DNA of 64,000 bases from Hyposmocoma kahamanoa (Eukaryota > Arthropoda > Insecta > Lepidoptera > Cosmopterigidae), in assembly GCF_003589595.1 (NCBI RefSeq), contig NW_020653854.1, positions 25,681,030-25,745,029 of the forward strand, written 5' to 3'. The notes below the pieces were generated by a model. It saw nothing but the letters and a program-made list of their open reading frames with translations. It had not been told where the DNA came from and made no database searches. This document shows positions 1 through 11,768 of the stretch, piece after piece. The position numbers and the translations under genes were made by a program. Within the stretch, counting starts at the first letter, position 1. The number at the start of each line of letters is the position of its first letter.

Positions 1-1567
1 GACGACCCGTCACTAGTGGTCGCCATTAAACAACTGCCAAAAGTGCCAACTTGAAGTTTAGTAGGTTTTTACATTGTATACCAGGACACGTAAATGTTTT
101 CTACCAATCTTCAATCATTCGTGTTATTTTCTTGTAAATTGGGAAGAAAACTTACTGTGCTCACATATTATACATAAACCATTACTTTTCTGCAGTACGC
201 TCTTCAGTTTTAGCAAAATTTCTATGTATTAGGGCTCAAAAAACAACTTATTTCAAAAAATTTTTTGAGCGGTCACACTTTCCACGATAAATATTTTAAG
301 CGCCATCTGTTGAGGATTACATGAATCGACTGGTTAACTTTTTTACGTTACCCATATCCATTGGGTTCATCATATATATTCACACTTACAACTTTCTTGT
401 AGTTTTGGTCATAATTTATAGATGTCGTATCGAGGCTTTGTAAAAGCATTTGACGTGCACTATCTGTAGATTAGGTACAAGATAGATTATTAATTTATTA
501 TTTATAGAAAGTGTAATTATGCACAATTCCCTTTTTATTGTAGTCCTATGTTCAATTATTAATCTGCGTTCATGAGTTTACAAAATTGATAAATGGGATT
601 CTATATTATTAATTTCAAAAGATCTATAACGTTAAGTACTAAGTAGTGAAATAACTTATAAAAATCGGTTAGAAATTAACGAATTGAATTCTTAATTATT
701 TTTGTTATCTTTTTAAGCTGGTCGTTATTCAGCCATAATCATTGTAACTTACGCTCAATAAATAAAGTGTACCGTTGATATAATAAGGCTACTTCGGCAA
801 AATGTCACTTTTCAGGAGAGAGGTTTCAAAATTCTACGATCGAAATCAGCCGATAACATTTTTTAATTGATTATATATAAAGAGAGTTATAAGATTTCAC
901 ATATACGTAATTTGTTTCATATCGTTCATAAAAGCACTTTTTATGTTATGATTACATGTGGCTATTGTGGCTTTATTCATACGGGTATAACAAGCTCCCA
1001 ACCAGTTACGTCTCAAACAAAACCCTCGCGGAGCGCAACGCGCGCCATCTAGTTTTAATATATAGCTTTATTACATTACATTATCAAGAATTCGAAATAA
1101 TGATAATCGGTTCATCCATTCAAATTCATTCACAGAGAGACAACATTGTTGAGAAACTTTAACTCTCTTTTTTATTCCTAGCGAGATAAACAAACATTAT
1201 CATGATGAGTTACACTAAACTTGCCTTCTTAACATTTCGAAGGAGTTGCTTGCAATAAACTTTCATCTTGGATCAAATCAAACATGCATTTATTCAGTAA
1301 TTAATTATAATTATACTGCACAGTAGGAAGTTTGGATTACGGATAAAGGAGGAGAATAAAACAGCGAAATAAATTCAATTCGTTTTTATTTATATCATTA
1401 TTAATTTTCCTTTTAATTTTATAATAACAAAATACGATTCATATTTTATTTCATATTTAAGTAATGATTATAAGTAGGTAAAAAAAAATACAATTACTTT
1501 AAGTACATTATTGTTTTTATACTCTCAAATGAGATCAGTCAAAACTTATTTAGCGATAATTTACATG
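1..1567. other. Non-coding flank downstream of echinus
   Basis: AT-rich sequence with only short chance frames. I see no RNA gene, no obvious repeat family shared with the rest of the window and no conserved coding signal. The part next to 1567 may contain distal echinus 3' UTR. Confidence 0.5.
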
Positions 1568-1595
1568 TTTATTCTATTTTAAATACAATTTTATT
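1568..1595 (-). terminator. Candidate poly(A) signals of echinus
   Basis: Two AATAAA hexamers on the minus strand (TTTATT at 1590-1595 and 1568-1573) lie 28-55 bases past the echinus stop codon. They would give a very short 3' UTR. Further AT-rich hexamers occur down to about 1380, so a longer 3' UTR is possible. Confidence 0.4.
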
Positions 1596-1622
1596 TAATA
1601 TCTATTTTTAAATATATTTGTG

Positions 1623-4600
1623 CTATGAACGGGGTTTGAATCTTGACATGTAAAAATCGCAATCCGGGCAATACATGGCGGGTGGATTAACAGGTTTTTT
1701 ACGGCACAAGTTACATTGAGATTTCAGAGTAGCATTAGCTTGACTGTCACTTGAATAATTCCCGTTCATTTGCGGGGGTACAGGAGATTCCGTACCACCT
1801 TTAGTCCCCGGTTCGAAGGACACAGACTTCTTTTGAAGCTGTTTCGGTGGCGGCAAGTGTTGATACGGATTATACCCACTCTGGTACTGATATCCTATAT
1901 CGTTACCATTTTCCATTTGACTGTACGTGCGCTGTTGGTTCGAGTACGTCCTAGCATCGCGTTGATTTGTATTATTGTCTAAGTGATACGTGTTATTAGG
2001 TACTCTCTGATAATTGTTATTGTAATTCTCAACTGGCATGTCACCGTGAGGCGGTGGTACCCTCTGGTAAGGCGATTGAGCTGAATAGTAATTGGCGTGG
2101 TTAGTACTCACTTGGTATCGACTAGAATACTCGGAGCTGGCGTAGCTTGTCGGTGGGCTGTGGTAGCTCTGGTAAGCTGGTGAGTTGGTGGGCACACTTT
2201 GGTATGGGGTTTGATTTTGATTGTATTGACGATTTGTGTTGTAGTTGTTGTTGTTGTTGTTATGCTGTGGCAGGCGGTGGTAATAAGCGTTGCTCGGTTG
2301 GTTGACTGGATGCATCTGGCTCGGTGGGTGCGGGTACGTGTTAGGAACGGGTCTTTGCAATGTAGAGGCGTGTTTCGCCATGTAAGCAGGATTGTGAGTT
2401 GGTGTCAACCTATTCGTTGGGTTTTGGCTAAAGTTCGGTGGGCTAGCGTTGTTTGTGTACGGCGCTGGAGGCTGAGTGTATGGTATAGGGTTAGTCGAAT
2501 TGGCTACACTTGTAGGCAGGGTCTGATAAATTTGATTGTTCGCTCCATTTTGCGTTGGAGTTTGCACAGGTGAGTTCGTTCTGTACACGCCTGTGCTTTT
2601 CTGCGCATTAAACTGTTGCTGAGTTCTCGTCTGTGCAACTTGGTATGCAGGGTATGGGTTTTGTACTCGGATATAATCTGCATGTGCATTTTCTGTTGGC
2701 ACGTACGAGTTTTGGGACATCGATGATATTGTGGATCGAGATGATTGACTATCGAAGGATTCCGTTCGTTGCAACGATGGCTTTTCTGATTGCAGCGGCA
2801 TCGTTGTTAACTCAGGTTTGTTCATTGCAGATTTCAGAACTCTTTCTAATATAGGATTTGGAATGTAACTGTCGTCTTCTTGATCCTCTGCTGTTGCGAC
2901 CAGAATCACTTGATCGCAGAAAGATACAGACTTCTTCTTAGGTTTAGTGCGATCGTTATAGCAGTTGTTATTCTTTTGTTCATTGTAATCGTCTTCGATG
3001 TGTTTGGGGTCTATAGACGATGAAGATGCTCGTCTGTTGTACATTCCATTGGTAGACTGATTGGAACAGTTGATAACGTCTCTGTTAGCGCTCATTCCCA
3101 CAAATCCTATGTGAGATCTTTCCTCAGAAGTTCCGTTTGGAGTATTGTTCTCAAATCTGGAGGCGATGTTCCTTACGTTGTTTGCTTCTAGAGGACTCGA
3201 AAGTTGTCCCTCAAGAGAACCAGATCTTTTCAGTTTAAGAGCTGCTTGTTTGGCTTGCAGCTCTTTGAGCCAAGTGTCGCCAGAGCTCGTGTTTGTCTCT
3301 AGCTGATTCAACTTGGATAAACTTTCTTCGTTTCTCAAAATTTGATTTCGTTTTTCTTGCAACTGCGCCAGTAAAGAGCCTTTGGGAATTTCTGTCTCAT
3401 TATGATTAATACCATTCATATTTTGACTATTCATTGTTTGAATCTTATCGAGTTCTTCGTGTAGAGGAGTCATATCGATTGGTGGTGGCGGGGGTGGGAA
3501 TTCTTCACTAGGTTGTCTCGAGTGGTTGACTGAGTTCAATGGGCTTGGATATGGCGGGAGGTCAAACAACTGCGGCGATCGCCGCACCGGCATGGCGCAG
3601 TCGACTACATCAACTCCATTGTCAAATGCGTTACTAAGATTTTGGATATTGTTATGTGATGGTTGAATGGGATGTAACGTTTCTCGTTTGATTGGACTTT
3701 GTTCTTGATGGATCATCGCCTTAGTAACAACCGTGTGGAAGTTCTGTGATGGAGAGTCCTCTAATCTGTAGTGATTGTTCTGTTTGTTGTTGTATGGCAT
3801 GAATGGCAGTGACTGGGGTTCATCTCCGTATTGTTCAGAGAAACCACCGTCTTCTTCAACGTCTTGAGGGTATGAGAATTCTCCCCGATCGGCATTGGGC
3901 AGCGGCTGTGGTGGTCGCGACTGTATGCCGTGCTCCATCACTTCGGGCTCGAACTTAGCGCCGCTAAGCTGGGAAGTGGTTCGCAGAGGTGGCGGAGGCG
4001 GCACCTTAGCCGCAGTTAAGATCTTACCAGCGCTGCCATGGAAACTCTTCCTCATAAGTTTACTTCGCTCGAGATTCGGATTAGTGCCGCTTGCGGTCGA
4101 GTATTCTAAATGACCTTCTGATAAATATCCACTCAAATTGCACTTGTCTTCATTCTTTTTGCGTCCAATATCGCCATCATCAATACAAATTATTTTCTCC
4201 TTTTTGCTAGTTTCATTGTTAGCATCAGCACCTTCAGTAAGATCAGGCATTGATCTGTTTTTGCGTCTAATTAAACCACCCATAAGCAGCTTTCGACGGA
4301 TTTTATGCTGTTTCTTATTGGCTTTCTTTTCTTCGGCAGTTTCTTCCTTCTTTTCTGTCGCAACTTCCTTGCGTGCTCTACCACGATCTTCACTTCTAGA
4401 ACGTTTTTCTCTGACTTTGTCATCGTCTCGAGACTTATGTCTTGGCGGCCGTTCACGCGGGGGATTATCAATGTCATCTTCAATACTGCATTTGGGCGAT
4501 TTCTTTGAAGATCCTTTTTTCTTAGGCAACGTGGCATAGATCTCAATGGTAGTTGGAGAACTTTCGAGACCTCCCTTTGTGTTTCTAATAGGAGCAACTT

Positions 4601-5780
4601 GAGGAATTTCAGAAGATCTGTTCAAGCCAGCCATTCGTCGTTGCAGGCTACGAGTTCGCATGACACATGTATTGTGCTTCATTCTGGCAAAAGTCATTGT
4701 GTGAGGATTGTTATATGGAGCGTCCATTGCAGCTCTCGCTTTGGAAGCAGCCGCGTCACATAATACCAATGCAGTTTCGTAATCCGCAGCATCTTCAGCG
4801 TGACGAGACTTTTCAAGTAAACGGTCAGCCTCCAAACATAATGCCTCACAGTCTCCTCTGGTAGTTAATTCAGGAATTTGAGCTAGGTGCAAGTTATGTC
4901 TTAAGCCTTGCTGCAGGGGTAAACTATCTGTTGACGATAAAGAGTAGGAGTCATATCCAGCGTCACAGGAACCTCCACTGGATAACTCTCCTTTACGTGT
5001 GGGACTTCCTGGCACACTTCCTGGACCGCGCCCGCGGGAGTACATATAAGGGCTTTCCACAGTCGATGAAGAAGCCGATGACGCACTGTTTCTATCACCG
5101 CTCCAGTTACCTGAATCTCTTCTAATTCGTGGCCTTTCTTGACTGTCAGAAGTCGAACCAGTACTTAAACTGCGAGCTAGCTGTGCTCGTCGGTTTGCTT
5201 GTACTTCTAACATATTCTCAACTGCTTTTCTACTGACGTAATCGTTTTCGTTATCAGGACCTGGAGTTACTGCTCTTCGCGCGAAGGCAGCATTCGGTCG
5301 GTCGGGCGCTGGAGTGATTGCGCGTCTTGGTTCAGGAGCAGGGAATGGCACAACTTCTTTAGGAGCGTGTCGAGTGTCACATGGTGTTCCATCAACAGCA
5401 GCGTACAACAATAGTAATGGCTGGAATCGTCCCCTTCTGCATTTTTCAACAACATGGGTCCATTCCGGTCCAATTTCTTTGACATCAGCGTCGTCAAAGT
5501 AAATCCATAGTCGTAGTTTACTATGGAAAAAGAACGTGGAGTAGTGTTTCCCATAGTAAGTGACAAGGCCAACTAATCGGTGGGTGGCTCGTGATGCCCA
5601 GGCGTGGTCTACGCAGGCGTGGAAGGCATCTGTAGGTCGAAGGTCGGTGCCGAGGGCAGCATAGACGGCGGCAACATGTTCAGCAGATGGTCGCTCAGAA
5701 TCCCACACCATACCGATGGAGACGACTTCTGGACGATTCATTAGTGTTCTACAGATTTGTATTTTGGCTCCACAGGCATT
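1623..5780 (-). CDS. ec: Terminal coding exon of echinus / USP53-USP54-type ubiquitin hydrolase
   Basis: This exon encodes the C-terminal part of a USP53/USP54-family protein, orthologous to Drosophila echinus, which controls pruning of interommatidial cells in the pupal eye. It opens after a polypyrimidine-CAG acceptor at 5781-5783 and gives 1385 residues ending in TAG at 1623-1625. The first ~135 residues complete the USP fold. The His box reads YYGKHYSTFFF (His codon at 5544-5546), followed by WIYFDDADVKEIG and QPLLLLYA, all diagnostic of USP53/54. A helical segment at about 4640-4870 (CEALCLEADRLLEKS to RMKHNTCVMRTRSLQRR) is also recalled from USP53/54. The rest looks disordered: a Lys/Arg-rich stretch, proline runs, two KKSVSF motifs, and an Asn/Gln/Tyr/Pro-rich tail. 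It ends in a CxxC-x11-CxxC motif. The open frame continues upstream to 5831, but that part is intron. USP53/54 proteins were long called inactive; human members are now reported to act on K63-linked chains. Activity here cannot be judged without the Cys-box exon. Confidence 0.93.
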   Translation of the reverse strand, partial: NACGAKIQICRTLMNRPEVVSIGMVWDSERPSAEHVAAVYAALGTDLRPTDAFHACVDHAWASRATHRLVGLVTYYGKHYSTFFFHSKLRLWIYFDDADVKEIGPEWTHVVEKCRRGRFQPLLLLYAAVDGTPCDTRHAPKEVVPFPAPEPRRAITPAPDRPNAAFARRAVTPGPDNENDYVSRKAVENMLEVQANRRAQLARSLSTGSTSDSQERPRIRRDSGNWSGDRNSASSASSSTVESPYMYSRGRGPGSVPGSPTRKGELSSGGSCDAGYDSYSLSSTDSLPLQQGLRHNLHLAQIPELTTRGDCEALCLEADRLLEKSRHAEDAADYETALVLCDAAASKARAAMDAPYNNPHTMTFARMKHNTCVMRTRSLQRRMAGLNRSSEIPQVAPIRNTKGGLESSPTTIEIYATLPKKKGSSKKSPKCSIEDDIDNPPRERPPRHKSRDDDKVREKRSRSEDRGRARKEVATEKKEETAEEKKANKKQHKIRRKLLMGGLIRRKNRSMPDLTEGADANNETSKKEKIICIDDGDIGRKKNEDKCNLSGYLSEGHLEYSTASGTNPNLERSKLMRKSFHGSAGKILTAAKVPPPPPLRTTSQLSGAKFEPEVMEHGIQSRPPQPLPNADRGEFSYPQDVEEDGGFSEQYGDEPQSLPFMPYNNKQNNHYRLEDSPSQNFHTVVTKAMIHQEQSPIKRETLHPIQPSHNNIQNLSNAFDNGVDVVDCAMPVRRSPQLFDLPPYPSPLNSVNHSRQPSEEFPPPPPPIDMTPLHEELDKIQTMNSQNMNGINHNETEIPKGSLLAQLQEKRNQILRNEESLSKLNQLETNTSSGDTWLKELQAKQAALKLKRSGSLEGQLSSPLEANNVRNIASRFENNTPNGTSEERSHIGFVGMSANRDVINCSNQSTNGMYNRRASSSSIDPKHIEDDYNEQKNNNCYNDRTKPKKKSVSFCDQVILVATAEDQEDDSYIPNPILERVLKSAMNKPELTTMPLQSEKPSLQRTESFDSQSSRSTISSMSQNSYVPTENAHADYIRVQNPYPAYQVAQTRTQQQFNAQKSTGVYRTNSPVQTPTQNGANNQIYQTLPTSVANSTNPIPYTQPPAPYTNNASPPNFSQNPTNRLTPTHNPAYMAKHASTLQRPVPNTYPHPPSQMHPVNQPSNAYYHRLPQHNNNNNNYNTNRQYNQNQTPYQSVPTNSPAYQSYHSPPTSYASSEYSSRYQVSTNHANYYSAQSPYQRVPPPHGDMPVENYNNNYQRVPNNTYHLDNNTNQRDARTYSNQQRTYSQMENGNDIGYQYQSGYNPYQHLPPPKQLQKKSVSFEPGTKGGTESPVPPQMNGNYSSDSQANATLKSQCNLCRKKPVNPPAMYCPDCDFYMSRFKPRS

Positions 5781-5912
5781 CTGAAAAAAGAAATAAAGAA
5801 AATGATAAGCACATAATTTCTTTACTATCAATCATAAATTTAAAAAAAGTTTATAGAGTGAGAGAAAGTGTATTTTAGCTTGTATATTTCAGGGTTCCAA
5901 AGCGAAGCTTAC

Positions 5913-6032
5913 CGGGCAATCTCTGATGTCACCCATGCCGCCGGCTTTTCTTAGCAGCAGACCGAAACTGTCCCCGTGTTCGCCAAGAGCGGCTTGAGCA
6001 GTCAACGCGGTTGCAGACACATAATGTACCAT
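5913..6032 (-). CDS. ec: echinus/USP53-54 internal coding exon (40 aa)
   Basis: This exon is 120 nt, phase 0 at both ends, bounded by a CAG acceptor at 6033-6035 and a GT donor at 5911-5912. It encodes a peptide starting [10 protein letters not shown] and ending [10 protein letters not shown]. That aligns with the USP54 block MVHYISTTSL...MGDLRNCP between the zinc-finger exon and the His-box exon. Its reading frame joins directly to NACGAKIQICRTLMN in the terminal exon, where human USP54 has NCGERIRIRRVLMN. The exon is too short to stand out as an open frame alone; splice sites and family similarity support it. Confidence 0.93.
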
Positions 6033-6276
6033 CTGTAAATTAAAAAAATGTATAGATTGGATTTGTAAATCTCGATATAGCTTAAAAAAATTTCAGCGTG
6101 AAATGTGTTTAATTTGGCTTATAAAATAAAGTGGCTGTCTATCAATATATGCATATAAATACTTGCTTGATTAATTGTCAAACAACTATTAGTCTGTGAG
6201 GTTTAGACACTTGTAGTGTTGATGGTACATTTACAACATTCCACAAAGCCTAAGGCTCGTAAAAGCAGATAAGAAC

Positions 6277-6436
6277 CTGAGTAAAAGGTAGAGGTTCCGA
6301 TGTGGCCTGGCAAGCTCCGCAGACTGACTGCTCGACGAGCATCATGGCAAACTTCCTATGCGGCACGCAGTGAGGAGCTCTGCATGCGTCATCTTCTCGC
6401 CTGTCACCTGATCCGGCTGCTACATGTGCGTGTACT
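6277..6436 (-). CDS. ec: echinus/USP53-54 internal coding exon with Cys-pair zinc finger (53 aa)
   Basis: This 160-nt exon has a CAG acceptor just above 6436 and a GT donor at 6275-6276. Its first base completes an Arg codon split with the exon at 7111-7253. The peptide runs VHAHVAAGSG ... CRAPHCVPHRKFAMMLVEQ ... VCGACQATSEPLPFTQ. This matches USP54 IHFHIAD...[36 protein letters not shown] in spacing and order. The C-x4-C and C-x2-C pairs are the zinc-binding cysteines of the USP finger, so the fold is intact here even though the catalytic Cys exon is not visible. Confidence 0.93.
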
Positions 6437-7110
6437 CTGGAGAGGGTGAAAAGTAATGGTTTACATTAACATGGTTATATTGCGTTAAAGATAGCTGTAT
6501 CTGAAATAATAATGGCACATTTAAGTATACTGTAATGTTTAGAGGAGGTACTAAGCACTTACTTTTACAAACTTATAAATTTGATTAATACATAAAATGG
6601 TAGACCTGATTCTATATGTTGAATAAACTCAATTAAAGTTACTAACTTTCGTAGGTTCCAAAGGCAAAGAAACAAAAATTATGTTGTTTAAGGAATATTT
6701 AACAACAATGCTCACTTACAAGTAATTTGGGGCAATTAACGCTTTGTTACAGTTGGGAAAACAAAGAAACATCGCCTAGGTGTTTAATATCAAGAAATGT
6801 GTGTGAATTTCGCACATTACTATAAAGTAGAACTACTTTTGAGTCGAGAAATAAAAGATATATACTTTGTAAAAACTCAAGGATTTCGATGTCGAATGCG
6901 TAAGAGAATGGAGTAAGATCAAACATTAATTTTCTTACTTAACAGTTTGAATATACCAAAAATAATAAACCATCAACAAAATGAAGAAACAGGTAACTTG
7001 CGGGCTGAGGACTTTGCACTTTGTAAGTCGTGACTTTTGTCACATCAAGCAGATTCCCTTCAGCGAAGTGATACTTTCACATTTTTCAGGTAAGGTATGT
7101 TAAAGCTTAC

Positions 7111-7253
7111 CTTAAAAGCAAGTGTTCGAAGCATTCGCTAGCGTCTGCCATGCATCCAAGCTGGAAGCGAGCGCCGGCGCCGCCGAGGGCCCGCCGAAGA
7201 CTGTCGGCGGCTGGTGCTCGTTCTGCTGACCATTGCAGTTGGGCAAAGAGTTC
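7111..7253 (-). CDS. ec: echinus/USP53-54 internal coding exon (N-terminal USP domain part)
   Basis: This 143-nt exon starts in phase 0 after a CAG acceptor at 7254-7256 and ends AG|GTAAGC, so the last Arg codon is split with the next exon. It encodes ELFAQLQWSAERAPAADSLR followed by a GARFQLGCMADASECFEHLLL segment. USP54 has [20 protein letters not shown]...[20 protein letters not shown] at the same place. In the family the residues just upstream are CIFCALK, the end of the exon that holds the catalytic Cys box; that exon was not found between here and 16287. The exon is GC-rich compared with its flanks. Confidence 0.92.
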
Positions 7254-10200
7254 CTGGAGACAAAATAAAGAATTTGTAAGTTTTGTATTATTTTTAGAGG
7301 TTTGGTACTTTCCTTAAAGATGAAAAAATATCACACACGAAAGCAATCGATGAGAGTCGCGGCGTGAATAACTTGGGGTGGTTCATTGTCTGTACTATAA
7401 ACAATTACTAGTTAGCGATTTAGTATTTCCATTAGGGATTTATATAACTGTATTTAAGGAATTTCTATGATTCATAAGAAATATAAGAAATTCGATTTTT
7501 TGTTCTGCGTTGTTTTCTGTTCTTGTTGTGTAAATTTGAATCTTTTGAGGATCAATAATAATTCTACTTTGTGGAACACCATTGTAAGTGCTAAGAGTAG
7601 AACTGTACTCTTTATTTTATGGACATTTATATGCTGATGGATATGCTAAGCAAACAAGAACTGTACAACCTCAATACATACATCTAACAAAGGAGTGTCC
7701 ATTTTATGACACTACAGAAAGAACTAAAAACGTTTTGGCAAACATTTCGCATACAAACATGAATCTGGCACAAAATATTGATTCTTCGAAAGAAGCGTTC
7801 ACAATAACACGTTCGAAACGAAAGTCTTGACCGTGAAGTTGAAATATGAACCTTCCCATTAACCATTGAAGGTGGAAGTTCCAAAGGCAATATAAACAGA
7901 GGTGGTTTGACCAGTACGGCATGGTAGGTCAGAACACGCGGTGACCCCGTCGTTTTTGTCTTTCGTAATCGGTCAAAACACGAGGTGAGAAAGATCAGGT
8001 TTTGATGGGAGGTAGATATTTAAGTGGCTTATGGATAAAGTGATAGTTGATGTAGATGTAGGTATCGATTCGTTAGAAATCAGAAACATATTTGACACCT
8101 AAATTTTATATTTATTGTTATGGGTAATCTATTAGGTTTCTACTACGACTTTTATTAGAAAACTTTATTTTTTTAGAGGCATATATACAGCTATAGATGT
8201 TTTAACGTGAAAACTTGACATCTATAGATATCGTTACTACAATAGACCTTGATATGATGTTTAAAAGCAACTGCACTATCCGGTGCGGAACTACGGGACG
8301 GACGCAGCTTGCCGTGTCTTCCGCTGCACTTGGAGCAAAAAAATTACTTACTACAGGAAGAGTCTGCCTCGTTACGCTATGTTGATGAAAATGCAAGCTA
8401 TTTTAAGGATAGTAAAGATATAAAATAATGCATTCTGTACTGTTTTATTTTTGTCGTAAGTAAACACTGAAAAATTTGTCTTATTAGGAAACTTAGTCAG
8501 AAGGGTGACAGTATATAACGGGCGTGAACTTCTACAAAAAAAGAGCATTTATTGTATTTAAGTTAGCAGCCACAGTTTAAAGTTGCGATATCGGTTGTAG
8601 TTGTCTTGTAACTCCTCTTCAATGAACACCTTTCAACATTTCGGTATAGAAATTTAATGGTATTTGCCGTCTTTGCTAGTAAAACCACTTAACACATTTT
8701 TCTCTTATTGTAGTCGTACAAAGGCATTCATTACCACCATCTCCTGATTTGGTCCGAAGGATAAACTTACATACTGATGCATCATTACAAACATGAGGAT
8801 TTTGTATTAACAGTTTTCTTTTGAGTAACTGTTAGTTAGGAACTGTTGTTAGCTCTATTTGGCCACTAGACGCTAAGTCTGATGAGGGTCTACTTTTGGC
8901 AATAATCTATTAAAAAAGATGTAGTGACACTATTCCGAATAGACCTGATTTAGAAAGTCCAAGACCACAAGGTATCTCTAGGCTTGTACTCATTGAAGAT
9001 ATTATGTGATAACAAGTTCATGAGGATAGCATGTACTCGTATTTATATTGTTTTGATACAAGTGATGATAAAGAAGCGTCAAGTTCACGGAAAGATATAG
9101 TGGTTCATAACAGGAACATGTTACCGGAAAATGTTTATTTCTGCTAGCAATGTCGTGAGAAAAATGGCAACGACTGACTCGGAAAGAGCGACTACCAAAT
9201 CATTGCCAGAAAAGTAAACTAAAGTTAAAGCAAGTACTATTAATTTCAACATTGTGTGATGTAGACTTTGCGAAAGCTACTCGTTAATAAAATAATAAAA
9301 TAATAAGTGATCATATAAGTATATTAAAAAAAAAGATGGCAGACAAAGGATGAAAATTATTTAATAGATGAATTTTCAGTAACATCCCTAATAGCGGCGG
9401 TCTGTCAATTATATTCAAATACTGATTTCATACCTTTTGACACCTACTTTAACACATTGACTTTACAGTCTAGGGACAAATCGTAGCGGACATTACACGA
9501 CTGGATTTGGATGCTTGTGACAATACTTGCAAAACGAATACGTCCCATTGCCGGGCACGTCTCTTTTCAGGCGAGGATTTAGGCCACAGTTCGCCAATTA
9601 ATTTATATAATTAGCAAGACGCTCTGTATGTTCATATATGGCATTTGCAAATGTTTTTAATGTAATTTCCACTAAAGAGCATAATTATATTTATATATAC
9701 ATACAGTCATACAACGCACCTAGTGAGCGTGATAATGGTAGCCTAGATACCGGAGTGCCCTAAAATCTCAAATGAAAAGGTGCAGAATTGCCGATGTCAG
9801 AGTTCAAGTAAAAGCTGTGAAAGAAACAAACACGTGAGAATAAGCATGCTGGAATACCGATTGCGGTGAAACTGCTTCTTGTTACTTCTGATTGCCTGGT
9901 ACTCGCGATTAACCAGCCTAATTATGTATGTGGTTTCTTTATTGATTTTGTGTAGTTTGATATTTATTATATTTTATTAAATAATACGAGTTACACTAAA
10001 CGAATAACGTATATGTGAGTTTAGCTCTTCTATTTAAGCATAAAAAGTAGACTAGATTTAGACTAATTACGTTTGCAGCATCTTCAAACCTCTTTCCTAA
10101 AATGTTGACATTTTTACAGATGTGACTTTAATATGCCAAAAGTGTGATTTATCTCTTAGAGAGTCACCACATTATTAACAGAATTAGCTTAAAGCTTAAA

Positions 10201-10900
10201 ATTTTTAAGTCCAAACTGAGGGAAATATTTCTAACTGCTCAGAAGAGGTATGCTGAATCATCCCAGGGACATCAAAATATGTTATAAATAAATTTCAGAT
10301 ACATTTTGTACGCGTTTGGGATAACTGTTGTGGTTTTGTTATTTTTTTGTTTCCCTTTAAACCGTTTTTTTATCCTATTGTTTTGGTTTTTTTTATTACG
10401 CTTTTTACATTTAAGGAAATGTTATTTTCTGTCTTAAAATTGACAATCCCTGTCGGCGGGAAATAAATGGAATTTGAAATTTGAATTTGAAAAGCATGGA
10501 CATAAACTTTTTCTGACCGATTAATGAGGTTCCATATCGATAAATGTGGTGTCTCCCTTAGTACACGCCATTAAAATGTAAAGTATTCTTGTAGCCGGTA
10601 ACCGCACAACAGAATCACGCTTTCAGCGATTCTAAAGCTTCAAACAATAAAATTATCTATGCAAGTGAACGTTTCATCGTAAATCACAGCCCTTTATTCA
10701 AACACGTGTTTTAAATATGAATGTGAAATTAAGCGACACTGTTCGTTACAAATTTCCTTCGAAGACAATGGCCAATACTTACTTACTTACATACATACAC
10801 AGAGACATGACATTCCCGCTTACCCCGGCGGTTGCTGCGTGCTTTGAAAGACAATGCGTTTCGTAAAATATGTTAAGTAAATTGCACGAACATATGTCGA
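7254..10900. other. Putative echinus intron, mostly unremarkable
   Basis: AT-rich, no coding exon recognised on either strand. I looked on the minus strand for the USP catalytic block (GQNSCFLN ... VLWHLD ... CIFCALK) and did not find it. A short non-LTR tail with TTTGAA-type repeats lies near 10440-10495. Confidence 0.45.
10440..10495 (+). mobile_element. Non-LTR 3' tail with (TTTGAA)n-like end
   Basis: GCGGGAAATAAATGG followed by three TTTGAA-like units. An AATAAA motif close to a short tandem tail is the usual 3' end of 5'-truncated non-LTR retrotransposons. No coding part is present. Confidence 0.5.
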
Positions 10901-10959
10901 AAGCTATAGGTCGATATGTACCTATATGTAGCCCATCTTATTTATTTTAATAGATAAGA

Positions 10960-11352
10960 TACACGTTTGTCCACTATCACTTAATGATGAAAATATACAG
11001 AATTTCATTAAGAAAGAAGATATCCATAATATTAACCTTAGAACTAAATCCAAACTCTTGGTACCACGATTAAACGATTCTTTTATGGGGAACTTTATAC
11101 GTTTTTACAATAAGATTCCGGAGAATATATTAAGATTATCATTTCCTAAGTTTAAAACTTAATTAAAAGTATTTTAATTGAAGATGCGTATTACAAAATT
11201 GAAGAGTATGTTTTAAATAAAGAGGTATGGAGAGACAACAAGAATCTAGATTCCACACTCATTGCATGAACGAGCAGTAGCTTAAAAAATGACGTTTTCA
11301 AATGTAAAAATTTTACTTGTGGAATAAATGATTATTTGATTTTGACTTTGAT
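10960..11352 (+). mobile_element. 5'-truncated non-LTR retrotransposon (RT C-terminus plus 3' tail)
   Basis: From about 10980 a frame reads LNDENIQNFIKKEDIHNINL, then a KSKLLVPRLNDSFMGNFIR block, then FYNKIPENILRLSFPKFKT to a stop at 11160. This is the C-terminal end typical of jockey/CR1-type reverse transcriptases in Lepidoptera. It is followed by a decayed remainder, GAACGAGCAGTAGC, and an AATAAATGATTATTTG...TTTGACTTTGATG tail. A second copy of the same family is at 23330-23684. Both are dead on arrival. Confidence 0.8.
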
Positions 11353-11768
11353 GGTACCTATATGATGACGACCCCAACTATAAATTTTCGGACCAACTCT
11401 AGATGCCGGTAGTGTGTTCCGCTTTAGGAAGAAGGAAGCAAAGCTTTCTTGCGAATAAGTGGTACATCAATGACATAAAGATGGATTGTTCCGGCTTTCT
11501 AGTCGGCTAAAGGAGGAACGACGGGGTAGGCCAGACATGTAAAATTCATTCTCGGAATTGTATGAGATAGAAAGCCGGCAAGCCGTTAGTAATAATTAAA
11601 GTATCTTGAAGAGTGATTATATAGATAGATTATAGAAATAGAACAATGGTCAATGGTCTCACCACTAAGGATGCCGAAGACCGTGCAAAGTGGAGGAGAA
11701 AAAGCAGGAAAGCGGACCCCGGGCTCCGCAGCAACACTACTGAGGACACAACCGGGACAACGCTCAGA

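Noticed and set aside
4138..4539. 133-aa + strand ORF within echinus
   Set aside because: Antisense to the Lys/Arg-rich echinus region, whose frame has clear family homology and splicing.
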